Positions 26,325-35,649 of a stretch of DNA of 64,000 bases are shown piece by piece (the stretch's first letter is position 1; the number at the start of each line of letters is the position of its first letter). Under the pieces are notes generated by a model, which saw only the letters and a list, made by a program, of their open reading frames with translations, was not told the origin of the DNA and made no database searches. The DNA comes from Amorphoplanes digitatis (GTDB lineage Bacteria > Actinomycetota > Actinomycetes > Mycobacteriales > Micromonosporaceae): the NCBI RefSeq assembly GCF_014205335.1, contig NZ_JACHNH010000001.1, positions 4,148,501-4,212,500 on the forward strand, in the 5' to 3' direction. Both the position numbers and the translations under genes were made by a program.

Positions 26325-27851
26325 ATGCGGACGGCAATCGTCGCTCTGTACGCGGGAGCCGGCCTGATTGCCCTGGTGTACGCCGCATTGACGTACCGGC
26401 GGCGGTCCGGGACACCGCTGGCCCTTCCGCTCAGCCTCGTCATGGCCGGCGCGGCGGGATGGTCGCTGACCAGCGCCTGCGCCCTCGTGGCGCCGACGTT
26501 CGGGCCGGCGCTCGGCTTCCATTACGCGATCTTCCCCGGCGTGGCGATGGTCGTCGCGGGCTTCTTCTGGCACACCATGGTCGCCTCGGGGCACCGGCCG
26601 CCACGGCCCGCGCTGATACTGATCGAGCCTTTGCTCCTGGTGGCCGTCATCGCCACCGATCCGTGGCACCACACCTTCTACCGGAAGGTGGAGGCGGGCA
26701 GCTTCGGGGTCGTCGCGCAGCCCGGTCCGGGGTACTGGGTGCACGTCCTTTACGGCTACGTCCTGATGGCGGTCGGCACGGTGCTGGTGATCCGGGCGAT
26801 GCGCCGGGCCGTCCGCGGCCAGCGGCGGACCTACCGGTGGTTCCTGGTCGGCGCGATCGCGCCGACGGCGGGCAACCTGGTGACGGTGTTCCTCGACGTG
26901 GACATGCGCGGTCTCGACCTGACGCCGGTGCTGTTCCTGGTCACCGGCGTCGTCTGGTGGTGGTCCGACCGCTCGGGGGTGACCTCCGAACGGGTGCCGG
27001 TCACCTATGCGCAGGTCATCTCGGCGCTCAGCGACGCGGTGATGGTGCTGGACCCCCACGGCCGGTTCCTCGACGTCAACCCGGCGGCAACCAAACTGCT
27101 CGCCGCCGTGAACCCGGCCGGCGGCGCCGTGATCGGCAAGCGGTGGCAGGAGGTCGCCGACCCGCACTTCACCGCCATGGTCGCCGACACGGGCCAGACC
27201 ACCATCTCCGGCCCCTCGGGCGAGGTGTACGACTTCCGGGTCGTCAAGATCGAGGCCGCCGACGGCAGCAGCACCGGCACCGTCGTGGTGGCCCGGGACA
27301 TCACGGAGCTGGAGCGGCTCCGCGCCGAGCTGACCGAGCAGGCCGTGCGCGACGGCCTTACCGGGGTGTACAACCGGCGGCAGCTGGACGCCGTGCTGGA
27401 GGCACAGGCCCACGCCGCCGCCGAGGGCCACCCGCTGTCGATCGTGATGATCGACGTGGACCACTTCAAGGCCGTCAACGACCGGTACGGGCACGCGATC
27501 GGCGACCAGGTACTCGTCCACCTGGCCCGGCAGCTGACCGGCTCGGTCCGGGAGTGCGACATGGTGGCCCGCTACGGCGGCGAGGAGTTCGTGGTCGTCC
27601 TGCCGGGTGTTCCCGCGCAGGCCGCGGCCGAGCGCGCCGACCTGTGGCGCCGGCAGTGCGCCGCCACCTCGGTCGAGACGCCGCTCGGCACGCTGCACGT
27701 CACGTTCAGCGCCGGCGTCGCGCAACTGACCGCCGGCGGCAGCCCCGACGACCTGCTCCGCCTCGCCGACGAGGCGTTGTACCGGGCCAAGCGGGCCGGC
27801 CGCAATCAAATCCTGGTCGCCGAACCCACGAGCACCTCTCAGCACTGGTAG
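26325..27851 (+). CDS. Membrane-bound diguanylate cyclase
   Basis: The 508-residue protein has a seven-helix N-terminal sensor resembling the histidine-kinase 7TM module. It continues with a PAS domain (SDAVMVLDPHGRFLDVNPAA) and a GGDEF domain. The active-site loop reads RYGGEEFVVV, and an inhibitory I-site RECD lies five residues before it, so product inhibition is expected. It would make cyclic-di-GMP at the membrane. The ATG at 26325 follows GAAGGGG; longer in-frame starts are unlikely. Confidence 0.93.
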   Translation: MRTAIVALYAGAGLIALVYAALTYRRRSGTPLALPLSLVMAGAAGWSLTSACALVAPTFGPALGFHYAIFPGVAMVVAGFFWHTMVASGHRPPRPALILIEPLLLVAVIATDPWHHTFYRKVEAGSFGVVAQPGPGYWVHVLYGYVLMAVGTVLVIRAMRRAVRGQRRTYRWFLVGAIAPTAGNLVTVFLDVDMRGLDLTPVLFLVTGVVWWWSDRSGVTSERVPVTYAQVISALSDAVMVLDPHGRFLDVNPAATKLLAAVNPAGGAVIGKRWQEVADPHFTAMVADTGQTTISGPSGEVYDFRVVKIEAADGSSTGTVVVARDITELERLRAELTEQAVRDGLTGVYNRRQLDAVLEAQAHAAAEGHPLSIVMIDVDHFKAVNDRYGHAIGDQVLVHLARQLTGSVRECDMVARYGGEEFVVVLPGVPAQAAAERADLWRRQCAATSVETPLGTLHVTFSAGVAQLTAGGSPDDLLRLADEALYRAKRAGRNQILVAEPTSTSQHW

Positions 27852-28062
27852 TTGTCAGAGGTGGTGCCGGTCACCAGGCCGGTGTCCGCGACGGCGGTGA
27901 CGCCAGGCTGGCTGGTCAGGGGCGGGGGAGTGCGCCCAGCAGGGCGGTGGTCAGGGTCAGCCTCAAGGCATCCCTCAGCTCCAGGTGGAAGCGGGCCAGT
28001 TCCAGTTCGGCCTGGTCGGCCGCCCGCAGGCTGGGCGGGGGCGTGCTGTACGCCGACAGCGC
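27852..28062. other. Intergenic segment with no intact gene
   Basis: No convincing gene lies here. On the minus strand a short stretch (27916-28035) reads RAADQAELELARFHLELRDA and ends in a stop; it resembles the tail of a helical regulator and may be the debris of an opposite-strand gene. Together with the SDR remnant that follows, it suggests a rearrangement junction near 28060. Beyond 28412 the 100 bases before the next gene show nothing. Confidence 0.3.
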
Positions 28063-28412
28063 ACCATCGCGGTGGCCGCGCACCCCGGCGTGTCCAACAC
28101 CGAACTCGCCCGCAGCACCCCCGCGGCCCTGCGGCTCCCGCTCACCTGGCTCGCGCCGCTGATCACCCAGGCACCGGCGATGGGCGCCCTGCCGACCCTG
28201 CGCGCCGCCACCGACCCCGCCGCGCTCGGCGGCCAGTACTACGGCCCCAGCGGGCGCAACGAGATCAAGGGCCGCCCCGCCTGGTGACCTCCAGCCCGGA
28301 TTCGTACGAGGTAGCCGTCCAGCAGCGGCTGTGGACCGTCTCCGAAACCCTCACCGGGGTGACGTTCCCCGTGGAGGCCGTCCCGCCTCTCTCGTCGCCC
28401 TCGGCGCGATAA
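28063..28412 (+). pseudogene. SDR C-terminal remnant with frameshift
   Basis: The reading begins abruptly at TIAVAAHPGVSNTELARSTP, which is the part after the catalytic site in SDR enzymes. It continues through GGQYYGPSGRNEIKGRP, then shifts frame near 28285 into SYEVAVQQRLWTVSETLTGV. That last piece is the usual SDR C-terminus and parallels the tail of the intact enzyme at 22731. The cofactor-binding and catalytic parts are absent, so the gene is dead. Confidence 0.72.
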
Positions 28413-28512
28413 TGCGGTGACCTGCTCGTGCGCGGGAGGCGTGATCCGGGTGCGTGGGCCGCGTGCGGCGACTCTCGCGCGCCGGGGTGGGAACGGCTAA
28501 AGTACCGACGCT

Positions 28513-29406
28513 GTGACCGAACCGGCCCTGCGCCTGCTGGTGTCCCTCCTCCAGGCCCGCCCCGCCCGCCGCGCCGACCTGCCCGCCCTCGGCCTCGACG
28601 ACGGCCCGCTCGACGAGCTGATCCGGGCCGGGTTCGTCACGCAGACGGGCGACCGGCTCAGCTACGACGAGCCAGCCGCGGTGCTCGCCCGGCAGGCGCA
28701 CGCGACCGCCGGCCTGATCGCGGTGCTGCCCGACCTGACCCGGGAGTGGCAGAACCACCCGCGCACCACCGTCGGCGTCGAGCTCGTGCACGGCCACGAG
28801 GAGCAGTGGCGTGCCTGGGCCCGGCACGCCGCGCTGACCCCGCCGCGCGCCCCGATCAACCTCTACCCGTCGCTCGACATCCTGCGCGACGTCATCGCAC
28901 CCAGCCTCGCCGACGTCGTCGGCCCGTACCCCGAGGGCATGCGGCACGCCCGCGCCGTGCTGCCCGCCGCGGCCGTGGTCACCGACGACGACCGGGCCGT
29001 GATCGACGTGCTGATCCGGACGGGCCTGCGCGTCCGGCTGGCCCGCCGGGTGGAGAGCTGGCTCTACTCCGACCCCGAGGTGCTGTGCGCGCTGCCGCTG
29101 ACCTGGGGCGAGCACCCGCCGCCGAGCATCATGATCGTCCACGATCCGGCGATCCGGGCGCTCACCGCCGCGTACTGCGAGACGGTCTGGCAGGCCGCCG
29201 CGCAGTACCGGACGCCGAAGCCGGAGTTCCACGACGTGCTGCGACTGCTCGCGCTCGGCATGTCCGACCGGGCGATCGCCACCGCGCAGTGCACCTCGCA
29301 GCGCACCGTCGAGCGCAGGATCGCCGAGGCGATGGCCCACTACGACGTCGGCACCCGCTTCGAGCTCGGCATGGCCTGGTCAGCGGAACATGTAGATGAA
29401 GGGTGA
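28513..29406 (+). CDS. LuxR-type HTH regulator with N-terminal winged helix
   Basis: The 297-residue protein opens with a winged-helix-like region (LLVSLLQARPARRADLPALG). A central domain of unknown ligand follows, and the chain closes with a helix-turn-helix, RLLALGMSDRAIATAQCTSQ followed by RTVERRIAEAMAHYDVGTRF, which is LuxR-like. It resembles the stand-alone LuxR/TrmB-type regulators abundant in Actinoplanes and Streptomyces; receiver residues are absent. The GTG start has only a weak ribosome site. It overlaps the convergent lipoprotein gene by 27 bases. Target genes are not evident. Confidence 0.75.
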   Translation: MTEPALRLLVSLLQARPARRADLPALGLDDGPLDELIRAGFVTQTGDRLSYDEPAAVLARQAHATAGLIAVLPDLTREWQNHPRTTVGVELVHGHEEQWRAWARHAALTPPRAPINLYPSLDILRDVIAPSLADVVGPYPEGMRHARAVLPAAAVVTDDDRAVIDVLIRTGLRVRLARRVESWLYSDPEVLCALPLTWGEHPPPSIMIVHDPAIRALTAAYCETVWQAAAQYRTPKPEFHDVLRLLALGMSDRAIATAQCTSQRTVERRIAEAMAHYDVGTRFELGMAWSAEHVDEG

Positions 29407-30015
29407 TCCCTGCGCCCGCAGATTGAGGACGCCGTCCACGCAGGTGTACGTCATCGGGACGTCACCCAGCGAGTCCGCCGGCATCGCGATCGGCGCGTTC
29501 GCCGAACGCCCGTTGATCGTGACCTTGTTGTCAATCTTGATGCCGCCGGTCCACGCACCCTGCGGGGTGAGCGCGTTCCCGTCGACCTGCCACCCGCCGG
29601 ACGCGGCCCCGGTGTGCTTCTGAGTGACCCTCATGGTCAACCCGCCGCTCAGGTCCGCCGTGACCGTCGTGGTGATGCCGTCGGTGAAGGTCGCCTTGAG
29701 CGCCGGCGTCACCGTCAGGGTCTGATCGCCGGTCATGTGCACGCCGGTCACGTCGATCCCGCGCAGCAGGCCCTGCATCTGGGTCTCCAGGTCCGGCTTG
29801 GACACGTGCCACGGGCTGCCCTCGATCAGGCACCGCAACTCGGCCGAACCCGTCAGCTCCGGGCTCGGTGCCGCCTCCGGCGTCGCCTCGGTCCCACCGG
29901 CCGCCTCGGCCGCACCGGCTGCCTCGGGTCCTCCGGCCGCGGCCGGCTCATCGTTGCGGCATCCGCCCAGGGCCAGCATCGCCAGCCCCGCCAACACTAC
30001 GATCGCTCGCTTCAC
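29380..30015 (-). CDS. Lipoprotein with Ala/Glu-rich linker
   Basis: The 211-residue protein starts with VKRAIVVLAGLAMLALGGC, a lipobox signal, so it is anchored to the outer face of the membrane. A linker of Ala, Glu, Gly and Pro follows. The folded part contains ELRCLIEGSPWHVSKPDL and TGDQTLTVTPALKATF, a beta-rich domain. No enzyme motif was seen. The GTG at 30015 is chosen because it places the hydrophobic region directly after two basic residues. Its 3' end overlaps the opposite-strand regulator gene. Confidence 0.75.
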   Translation of the reverse strand: MKRAIVVLAGLAMLALGGCRNDEPAAAGGPEAAGAAEAAGGTEATPEAAPSPELTGSAELRCLIEGSPWHVSKPDLETQMQGLLRGIDVTGVHMTGDQTLTVTPALKATFTDGITTTVTADLSGGLTMRVTQKHTGAASGGWQVDGNALTPQGAWTGGIKIDNKVTINGRSANAPIAMPADSLGDVPMTYTCVDGVLNLRAQGSPFIYMFR

Positions 30016-30151
30016 AGCCGCAGAGCCTAAGGCCGCGGACCTGCCCGGCCGCGGGTTCGCGCGGCGGACCACCGACGTGGCGGGGATCCGCCGCCCCCTC
30101 GCCCTGTGCGCGCGGCGGAAGGTACTCGGATGGCCCTTTCGCCCGTACCCG

Positions 30152-31150
30152 TCAGCGTCCGGCCGGCTCGTCCGGCTCGCCGATGATGATCACGACCGCG
30201 CCCAGCCGCTGCTCGGTCTCGACCCGGCGGTGGGCGGCGACCGCCTGTGACATCGGGTAGGTCCGGTCGACGATCGATCGGATCTCCTGGGCTTCGATCA
30301 TCTCGGTGATCGCCGCCAGTTCCTGTTTCGTCTCGGCGGCGAAGGCCACGGTGACGGTCTTGTCGGTGAGCCGGGTGGTCAGCGCCGAGCGGATCAGCAC
30401 CGACAGACGCGGGTTCCCGTTGAGATAGCGCCCGCCCGGGTGCAGCATCCCGATGAGACGGCGGTACGGGCTACCGGGGACCATGTCGAGGATGACGTCG
30501 AACGTGCGGCCGGTGGTCGCGACATCCTCCGTGGTGTAGTCGATGAAGTCGTCTGCCCCGAGGCGCCGGACGAGTTCCTCCTTGATCGCTTGGTCGACCG
30601 CGGTGACCCGCGCGCCCATCGAGTGGGCGATCTGGACGGCATGAGCGCCGATGCTGCCGCCGGCCCCGTTGATCAGCACCTGGTCCCCGGGCTTGATGCT
30701 CGCGCGCCGCATGAAGTGCAGGGCGTTGAGCCCGCCGAGCGGGACGGCGGCGGCCTCGGCGAATGTCATGTTCCGTGGCTTCGGCGCGATGGTGGCGTCC
30801 TCGCCGACGACGAGATACTCGCCGTAGGCGCCCAGCCTCAGGCCGGCGGACCCGTACACCTGATCGCCCGGGGCGAAGGAGGTGACCCGAGCGCCCACCG
30901 ACACGACCTCACCGGCGAAGTAGCCGCCCAGGACGCGGCGCCTCGGCCGCCGGATGCCGACCGCGATCCGCAGCGGCAGCCAGAACCACCTCACGGCGTA
31001 CCGGAAGCTCCTGAGCTCGCAGTCGGACTTGGTCGCCTCGGCCGCCCGCACCCTGATCAGAACCTGCCGGTCGCCCGCGGCCGGCTCCGGCAGATCCGCC
31101 AGATGCAGGACGTCCGGCCCTCCGTAGCGGGTGTAGACGATGGCTTTCAC
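30152..31150 (-). CDS. Zinc-independent alcohol dehydrogenase / quinone oxidoreductase
   Basis: The 332-residue enzyme belongs to the medium-chain dehydrogenase family, quinone-oxidoreductase branch. Visible parts are VKAIVYTRYGGPDVLHL at the start, GYFAGEVVSVGARVTSFAPG, and the nucleotide-binding INGAGGSIGAHAVQIA. The structural and catalytic zinc ligands (Cys cluster, GHE) are absent. It would use NADPH to reduce a small quinone or enone. The GTG at 31150 was chosen as family similarity starts there; longer upstream frames are not supported. It is divergent from the membrane protein gene at 31223. Confidence 0.9.
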   Translation of the reverse strand: MKAIVYTRYGGPDVLHLADLPEPAAGDRQVLIRVRAAEATKSDCELRSFRYAVRWFWLPLRIAVGIRRPRRRVLGGYFAGEVVSVGARVTSFAPGDQVYGSAGLRLGAYGEYLVVGEDATIAPKPRNMTFAEAAAVPLGGLNALHFMRRASIKPGDQVLINGAGGSIGAHAVQIAHSMGARVTAVDQAIKEELVRRLGADDFIDYTTEDVATTGRTFDVILDMVPGSPYRRLIGMLHPGGRYLNGNPRLSVLIRSALTTRLTDKTVTVAFAAETKQELAAITEMIEAQEIRSIVDRTYPMSQAVAAHRRVETEQRLGAVVIIIGEPDEPAGR

Positions 31151-31222
31151 AAAGTCATCGGATCTGCCGGTGGCCGTGCTGTCAACCGACGCGCCGTTGC
31201 ACGGTTGGATCATGATGAATGG

Positions 31223-32614
31223 GTGAATCTGCGCCGTCCGCTCAGCTCGCGGGTGCTCTTGATGGTTTTCGCGGCGTTGATGGCTGGATCCGCCGTTTAT
31301 CTGATGAGTTTGCAGTTCACCGCCATCGCCTCGGTGTCCGGGCGGCTCTACATCGGGGCGGTCTCGCTGGCCTTCCTGCTCATGGCGGCCGGCCTTCTCT
31401 GGTACGCCTCGGAGCGGTTTCAGGTCGGCGTCGACCGGGACGGCTGGACGGTACGGATCGGCCGGTACCGGCGTGACCTGCCATGGGCCGAGATCTCGGC
31501 GGTGGTGATCGAGAACCGGGTGACCCAGGGGCGGGGCCGCCGGGTGGTTCCCGCGCTCTACCTCGTGCCCGAACCGGGCGTCAGCCTGGACGCTCCGCGC
31601 GACCTGCGGGCCACCGTGGAGGGACGGCCGGCGGTGCGGCTGTTCGACCTGGAAGAACCGAAGATCGAGGAGAAGCAGTTCGTCCGCGACCTCGCGAGCC
31701 TGGCCGGTGACCGCCTGGAGGTCCGGGTCTACCGCCTCAGCCTGGTGCTGCTGAGCGAGGATGCCCGGGAACGGCTGAACGACGTTGCCAGGGAACGGCC
31801 GAACGGCTGGAGAACTCTCCCCGCGTTCCCGCCCGGCGCGGCGGGCATGCGGACGCAGCGCTGGCTGAACCGGCGGCGCTTTCCTTTGTTCGTCGGCTGG
31901 TACCTCTTCGCCGTCGTCCCCGCACTGTTGCTCACCGGCTTCGCGGCCCGGTCGCACGAGCTGCTCGGCGCCGCGGTCGCGGTGCTGGGCCTGCTGGCGG
32001 TCGTCTCCGCGTACGCCCGGTTCGTCACGCTGTTCAGCCGCGCCACCGACCTTGTCGTCGCCGAGTTGGCGATCTCCGGCACAGAGGTGTGGGCGATCGG
32101 CAACCGCGCCAACCGCGACGACATGCACGACGGCAAAGCCGTCGTGCACCCGCCGGGGGCGAAACGGGGCTACGGCAAGGCGTGGCTGCTCGGCTTCCCG
32201 CAGGCCGTGGCGCTGCTCGGCGATCCGCGGACCGGACGGCTTCGCGACCACGACCACCTGCGCGCCCTGTCGGCGGTGCTGCGCGAGTCACCACATGAGG
32301 CCGACCGGGCCGCCGCGCGGGACGTCGACAGCCTCGCCGTGCAGTCCCAGGCCGGCGACGCGACGGAGCCGGGCGGCGCCGGAAGCGCCCACCTGTGGAT
32401 GTCGCTGACCAAGACCGGCCGCGTCCTGGCCTGGGCCGTCGTCGTTGGCTCCGTGTTTCTGGCCGGCGGCTGGATGCTGGAGAGCACCCGCTACCTGGGC
32501 GGCGCGGTGATCCTCCTCAGCGTGCTTCTGGCCACCGCGTGGGCGGCATACGCGCTCTACCGGATACTCGCGTTGCTCGGCGCGGTGTGGCAAGCGGTCC
32601 GGAAGAATCGCTGA
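31223..32614 (+). CDS. Multi-helix membrane protein of unknown function
   Basis: The 463-residue protein has two membrane helices near the start, two in the middle (around residues 220-275) and two near the end (around 400-455). Between them lie soluble loops; the first reads FQVGVDRDGWTVRIGRYRRD and resembles a PH-like bacterial membrane domain. No motif allows a firm function. The GTG at 31223 is in frame and places the first helix about 10 residues in. A convergent AraC-type remnant follows. Confidence 0.7.
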   Translation: MNLRRPLSSRVLLMVFAALMAGSAVYLMSLQFTAIASVSGRLYIGAVSLAFLLMAAGLLWYASERFQVGVDRDGWTVRIGRYRRDLPWAEISAVVIENRVTQGRGRRVVPALYLVPEPGVSLDAPRDLRATVEGRPAVRLFDLEEPKIEEKQFVRDLASLAGDRLEVRVYRLSLVLLSEDARERLNDVARERPNGWRTLPAFPPGAAGMRTQRWLNRRRFPLFVGWYLFAVVPALLLTGFAARSHELLGAAVAVLGLLAVVSAYARFVTLFSRATDLVVAELAISGTEVWAIGNRANRDDMHDGKAVVHPPGAKRGYGKAWLLGFPQAVALLGDPRTGRLRDHDHLRALSAVLRESPHEADRAAARDVDSLAVQSQAGDATEPGGAGSAHLWMSLTKTGRVLAWAVVVGSVFLAGGWMLESTRYLGGAVILLSVLLATAWAAYALYRILALLGAVWQAVRKNR

Positions 32615-32625
32615 GTTCTGGCGCG

Positions 32626-33143
32626 TCAGGCCCGTAGGTAGGTGCCCGGGGTCTGGCCGGTGACGCGGCGGAAAGCCGCGATGAAGGCGCCCGTCTTCCG
32701 GTACCCGACGCGTCGGGCCACCGAGTCGACGGTCGCTCCCGCGGCCAGCATCGAGATGGCGGCGCGCACTCGCACCTGGGTGCGCCAGCGGGCGAAGCTG
32801 AGACCGGTCTCGTTCTGGAAGAGCCGAGTCAGGGTTCGCAGACCGGCGTGTGTGTAGTCGGCCCACGCGCTGAGCTCGCGGGAGTCCGCGGGGTCGGTGA
32901 TGAGCCGTTCGGCGATGACCCGGATGCGTGGGTCGGTCGGCATCGTGACGTGAATGTCGTACGGGCGCAGCGGGGTGAGCTGGCTGAACATGAGGGCCTC
33001 GGCGTGAAACCGGTCCGGATCCCGCGGGTCGCTCCGGTAGAGATACGTGATCAGCTCACGCAGCAGCGACCCGCCGGAGACGCCGGTGGGCCGCGACCAG
33101 GCGATCGGACAGGTCGCCGGGTCGAAGGTGATGGCGGATCCGG
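32626..33143 (-). pseudogene. AraC-family regulator truncated at its 5' end
   Basis: The last 170 or so residues are a proper AraC protein. They run from ITFDPATCPIAWSRPTGVSG through ELSAWADYTHAGLRTLTRLF to the second helix-turn-helix VDSVARRVGYRKTGAFIAAF and GQTPGTYLRA. The N-terminal cupin ligand domain is missing. Upstream, from about 33145, the sequence belongs instead to a monooxygenase on the opposite strand. The gene therefore lost its promoter and N-terminus in a deletion; an artificial open frame continues but is not homologous. Confidence 0.78.
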
Positions 33144-33149
33144 CCTGGG

Positions 33150-33720
33150 CGGCAGCGGCACGGCCCGCGCGTACCTGGGCTTCGAGAGCGAGGAACCGAT
33201 CGAGTACGACCACCGCGACGAGAACGCCCAGAAGAAGCTGCTGGCCGAGCGGTCCGCCGGGCTGGGCTGGGTGGTCCCGCAGCTCCTCGACCATATGAGG
33301 GACAACGCTTCGGGGTTCCACTTCGACGCCCGCATCCAGGTGATCATGGAGCACTGGACGAGGGGACGGGTCGCACTGGTCGGCGATGCCGGCTACGCGG
33401 TGTCGCTCACCACCGGTCAAGGTGCGTCGATGGCGATGGTCGGCGCCTACGTCCTGGCCGGCGAGATCGCAGCCTCGGGTACGGACCTGGCGGCAGGCAT
33501 CACCCGCTACGAGGACGAACTCCGTGAGTATGTGCTGCGCAACCAGGCGGCCGCGCGAAACCTCAACGATCAGAACCGGAGCGACGACGCTCAGCCCGGC
33601 CCCGGCGACTTCACCGACTTCGGAACCATGGTCCAGGATCTGTCCCTGAAGGACTATCCGCCGCCGGTCCGCCTCGCCTGTGCGGGCGCTCGAAACAGAA
33701 CCTGGAGTGCGCAACGATGA
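33150..33720 (+). pseudogene. FAD monooxygenase lacking its N-terminal half
   Basis: The readable part starts at RAYLGFESEEPIEYDHRDEN and holds the FAD-binding second motif RVALVGDAGYAVSLTTGQGA and the trailing helix LAAGITRYEDELREYVLRN. This is the C-terminal 190 residues of a PHBH-type monooxygenase. The N-terminal Rossmann motif GxGxxG is missing because the same deletion truncated the divergent AraC gene. It ends in an ATGA overlap with the siderophore-interacting gene, so both were once one operon. Confidence 0.78.
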
Positions 33721-34427
33721 CCGGAATCGCCGAACGCCTGGCCGACCTTGCCAGCGGCGCAATGCTGGACAACGCCTACGTCACCGGGTGCAGCCGCCTC
33801 TCGCCCGAGTTCGTCCGGGTGGAGCTGACCGCCCAGGAGTTCCGGAAGGCGACGTGGGTTCCGGGAGCGAAACTTCAGTTCCGGCCGCGGCGCGGCTCGA
33901 TGAGCCTGCGCACCTACACACCGACGAGCTGGGATGCCGCACGGGGCGTGACCGAGCTGATCGCGTACACGCACGGAACCGGCCCGGCGGCGCACTGGTT
34001 CGAGCGGGTGACGCCAGGCCGGACATGTGAGGTGTTCGGGCCACGCCGCTCGATCGACCTGCGCGAGGCCACCGGTCCGGTGCTCTTCATCGGCGACGAG
34101 TCCAGCGTGGCGCTCGCCTGCGCGCTGCGTACAGTCGCCAGTGACGTGGCGTATGTCTTCGAGGCCCGCGACCCTGCCGGGCTCACCGATGTGCTGGCCC
34201 AGTTGAGGATCACCGAACGAGTCGCCGTGGCCACGAAGTCCACCGACCGCGACGAGCTGCTCCGCCAGGCCCGCCACGGCGCCATGCGGGCGCCGTACAC
34301 CCTACTCGTCACCGGCGACGCGGCGACGGTACACGCCGTCCGGCGAGACAGCCGGGGCTGGGAGCGAAAACCCCGCCAGATCAAGGGCAAGGCGTACTGG
34401 GCCGAGGGCCGCACGGGCCTCGACTGA
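33717..34427 (+). CDS. Siderophore-interacting FAD-binding protein
   Basis: The 236-residue protein has the flavin-reductase fold of the SIP family, with SLRTYTPTSWDAARG (the RxYT flavin motif) and YTHGTGPAAHWFERVTPG. The nucleotide part contains GPVLFIGDESSVALACAL, and the usual C-terminal region KGKAYWAEGRTGLD follows. Such proteins reduce ferric siderophores in the cytoplasm. Its start overlaps the stop of the truncated monooxygenase by four bases, so its original promoter may be gone and expression is uncertain. Confidence 0.9.
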   Translation: MTGIAERLADLASGAMLDNAYVTGCSRLSPEFVRVELTAQEFRKATWVPGAKLQFRPRRGSMSLRTYTPTSWDAARGVTELIAYTHGTGPAAHWFERVTPGRTCEVFGPRRSIDLREATGPVLFIGDESSVALACALRTVASDVAYVFEARDPAGLTDVLAQLRITERVAVATKSTDRDELLRQARHGAMRAPYTLLVTGDAATVHAVRRDSRGWERKPRQIKGKAYWAEGRTGLD

Positions 34428-34447
34428 ACCGTCGCGGTGGCCTGTAG

Positions 34448-34708
34448 TCAGCCCTGATTGCGGATCTTGTCAGCGGCGGCGAGCAACACGTCGACGGGAA
34501 TCTCAACGAGGTGTTCGCCGTCCGGCAGATCGACGCCGGCGGCGTTGCCGGTGAGCGCATAGCCCTGGACCACGACGCTGTGCGCGTCTCTCCGGTAGAC
34601 GGCCGGGCAGGTACCGCCCGTGCACTGGCCGGCGAGAAATTCGAGAGGCGGGCGGCTGGTGACCGCGGCTGCCCCGGTGGTGGTGACGGGATCCTTGTGG
34701 GTCGTCAT
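34448..34708 (-). CDS. Small CTGGxCP-motif protein, paralogue B
   Basis: The 86-residue protein contains LAGQCTGGTCPAVYRRDAHS, then VVVQGYALTG and EHLVEIPVDVLLAAADKI. It is clearly paralogous to the protein at 35650 (CTGGSCPTVY and VVQGYTV), and the pair flank a DUF5753 regulator on the same strand. The two conserved cysteines four residues apart suggest a metal site or a disulfide. Such small proteins beside XRE/DUF5753 genes are typical in actinobacteria, where they probably form a pair like DUF397 partners of WhiJ-type regulators. The function is inferred from that context only. Confidence 0.72.
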   Translation of the reverse strand: MTTHKDPVTTTGAAAVTSRPPLEFLAGQCTGGTCPAVYRRDAHSVVVQGYALTGNAAGVDLPDGEHLVEIPVDVLLAAADKIRNQG

Positions 34709-34748
34709 GAAACCAAGGTACGGACGGAGACCGGTCGGTAACAACTAG

Positions 34749-35618
34749 TCAGGCCGCCGAGCCCGGAAGCATCCGCACGTATCGCGCCTGATACTTGTCA
34801 AGCAGCCCACCGATCTGCGAGGTCGCGACCGAGGCGAGCGTGTCGAAGACCTTCTGATAGTGCCGGACGGTGCGGCGGTCCCGTGACAACAGGCTGGTGT
34901 TGAAGAGATCGACGAAGACCACCTTGTCGCCCATGATTTCGAAGCCGTGTGCGGGTGGAAGGGGCAGATCAGCGTCCTGCGGAATTATCCGGACGTCGAC
35001 ATTGGGCAGTGCGGAGACCTCGCGTAGCCGCCCGATCTGGGCGAGCATGTCGGCCGGGCCGCACACCCGATTGGCCAGCGCCGCCTCGATCATCAGAAAA
35101 GAGAACTTCCTGCGTGGTTCGTAGAGCACCTGACTGCGCTGGATACGGGCCGCTACGGCCTCGGAGACGGCGAGCGGCGAGGCGGCGGTGTTGTCGTCGT
35201 CCAGTTCGGTTCGATAGCCGGTCAGCAGCGCGCGTGCATATTCACTGGTCTGCAGCAATCCGACCACGACCGCGGGCTGAAACGTGCGGATCTCGCGAGT
35301 CGAGCCCTCGAGCTGTCGCAGGAACTGCTGACGCTCGGGCAGACCTGGCTCAGTGGAATGCCAGTCGACGAACCGGTCATACGGCCGGTCCGCCAAGGCG
35401 ACCAGACGCTCGACCTCCTGGGGCGGCAGCTCGAGTGCCTCGGCGATGCTGCGGACGTCTTGCGGGTCGGGGTTGGAGACGCCGTTCTCAAGCCGGCTGA
35501 TCTTCGCCTGACTCATGCCCACCCGGTCGCCGAGCAGCTGACCGGAGATCTTCTTCCGCTTGCGCCAGCGCGCCAGTTCATTGCCGACGGGCAGGTCGGG
35601 CGAGTCGCCGTCGGTCAC
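34749..35618 (-). CDS. XRE regulator with DUF5753
   Basis: The 289-residue protein opens with an XRE helix-turn-helix (GNELARWRKRKKISGQLLGD and MSQAKISRLENGVSNPD). A DUF5753 effector domain follows (EIRTFQPAVVVGLLQTSEYA, later PNVDVRIIPQDADLP). The GTG at 35618 is preceded by GGGAGG and matches where the helix-turn-helix begins. Members include WhiJ-like developmental regulators. The flanking small proteins, and an inverted repeat CTATGC/GCATAG before the operon, suggest autoregulation. Confidence 0.9.
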   Translation of the reverse strand: MTDGDSPDLPVGNELARWRKRKKISGQLLGDRVGMSQAKISRLENGVSNPDPQDVRSIAEALELPPQEVERLVALADRPYDRFVDWHSTEPGLPERQQFLRQLEGSTREIRTFQPAVVVGLLQTSEYARALLTGYRTELDDDNTAASPLAVSEAVAARIQRSQVLYEPRRKFSFLMIEAALANRVCGPADMLAQIGRLREVSALPNVDVRIIPQDADLPLPPAHGFEIMGDKVVFVDLFNTSLLSRDRRTVRHYQKVFDTLASVATSQIGGLLDKYQARYVRMLPGSAA

Positions 35619-35649
35619 GAGACTCGCCTCCCCTCGATGTGCGTCGTGG

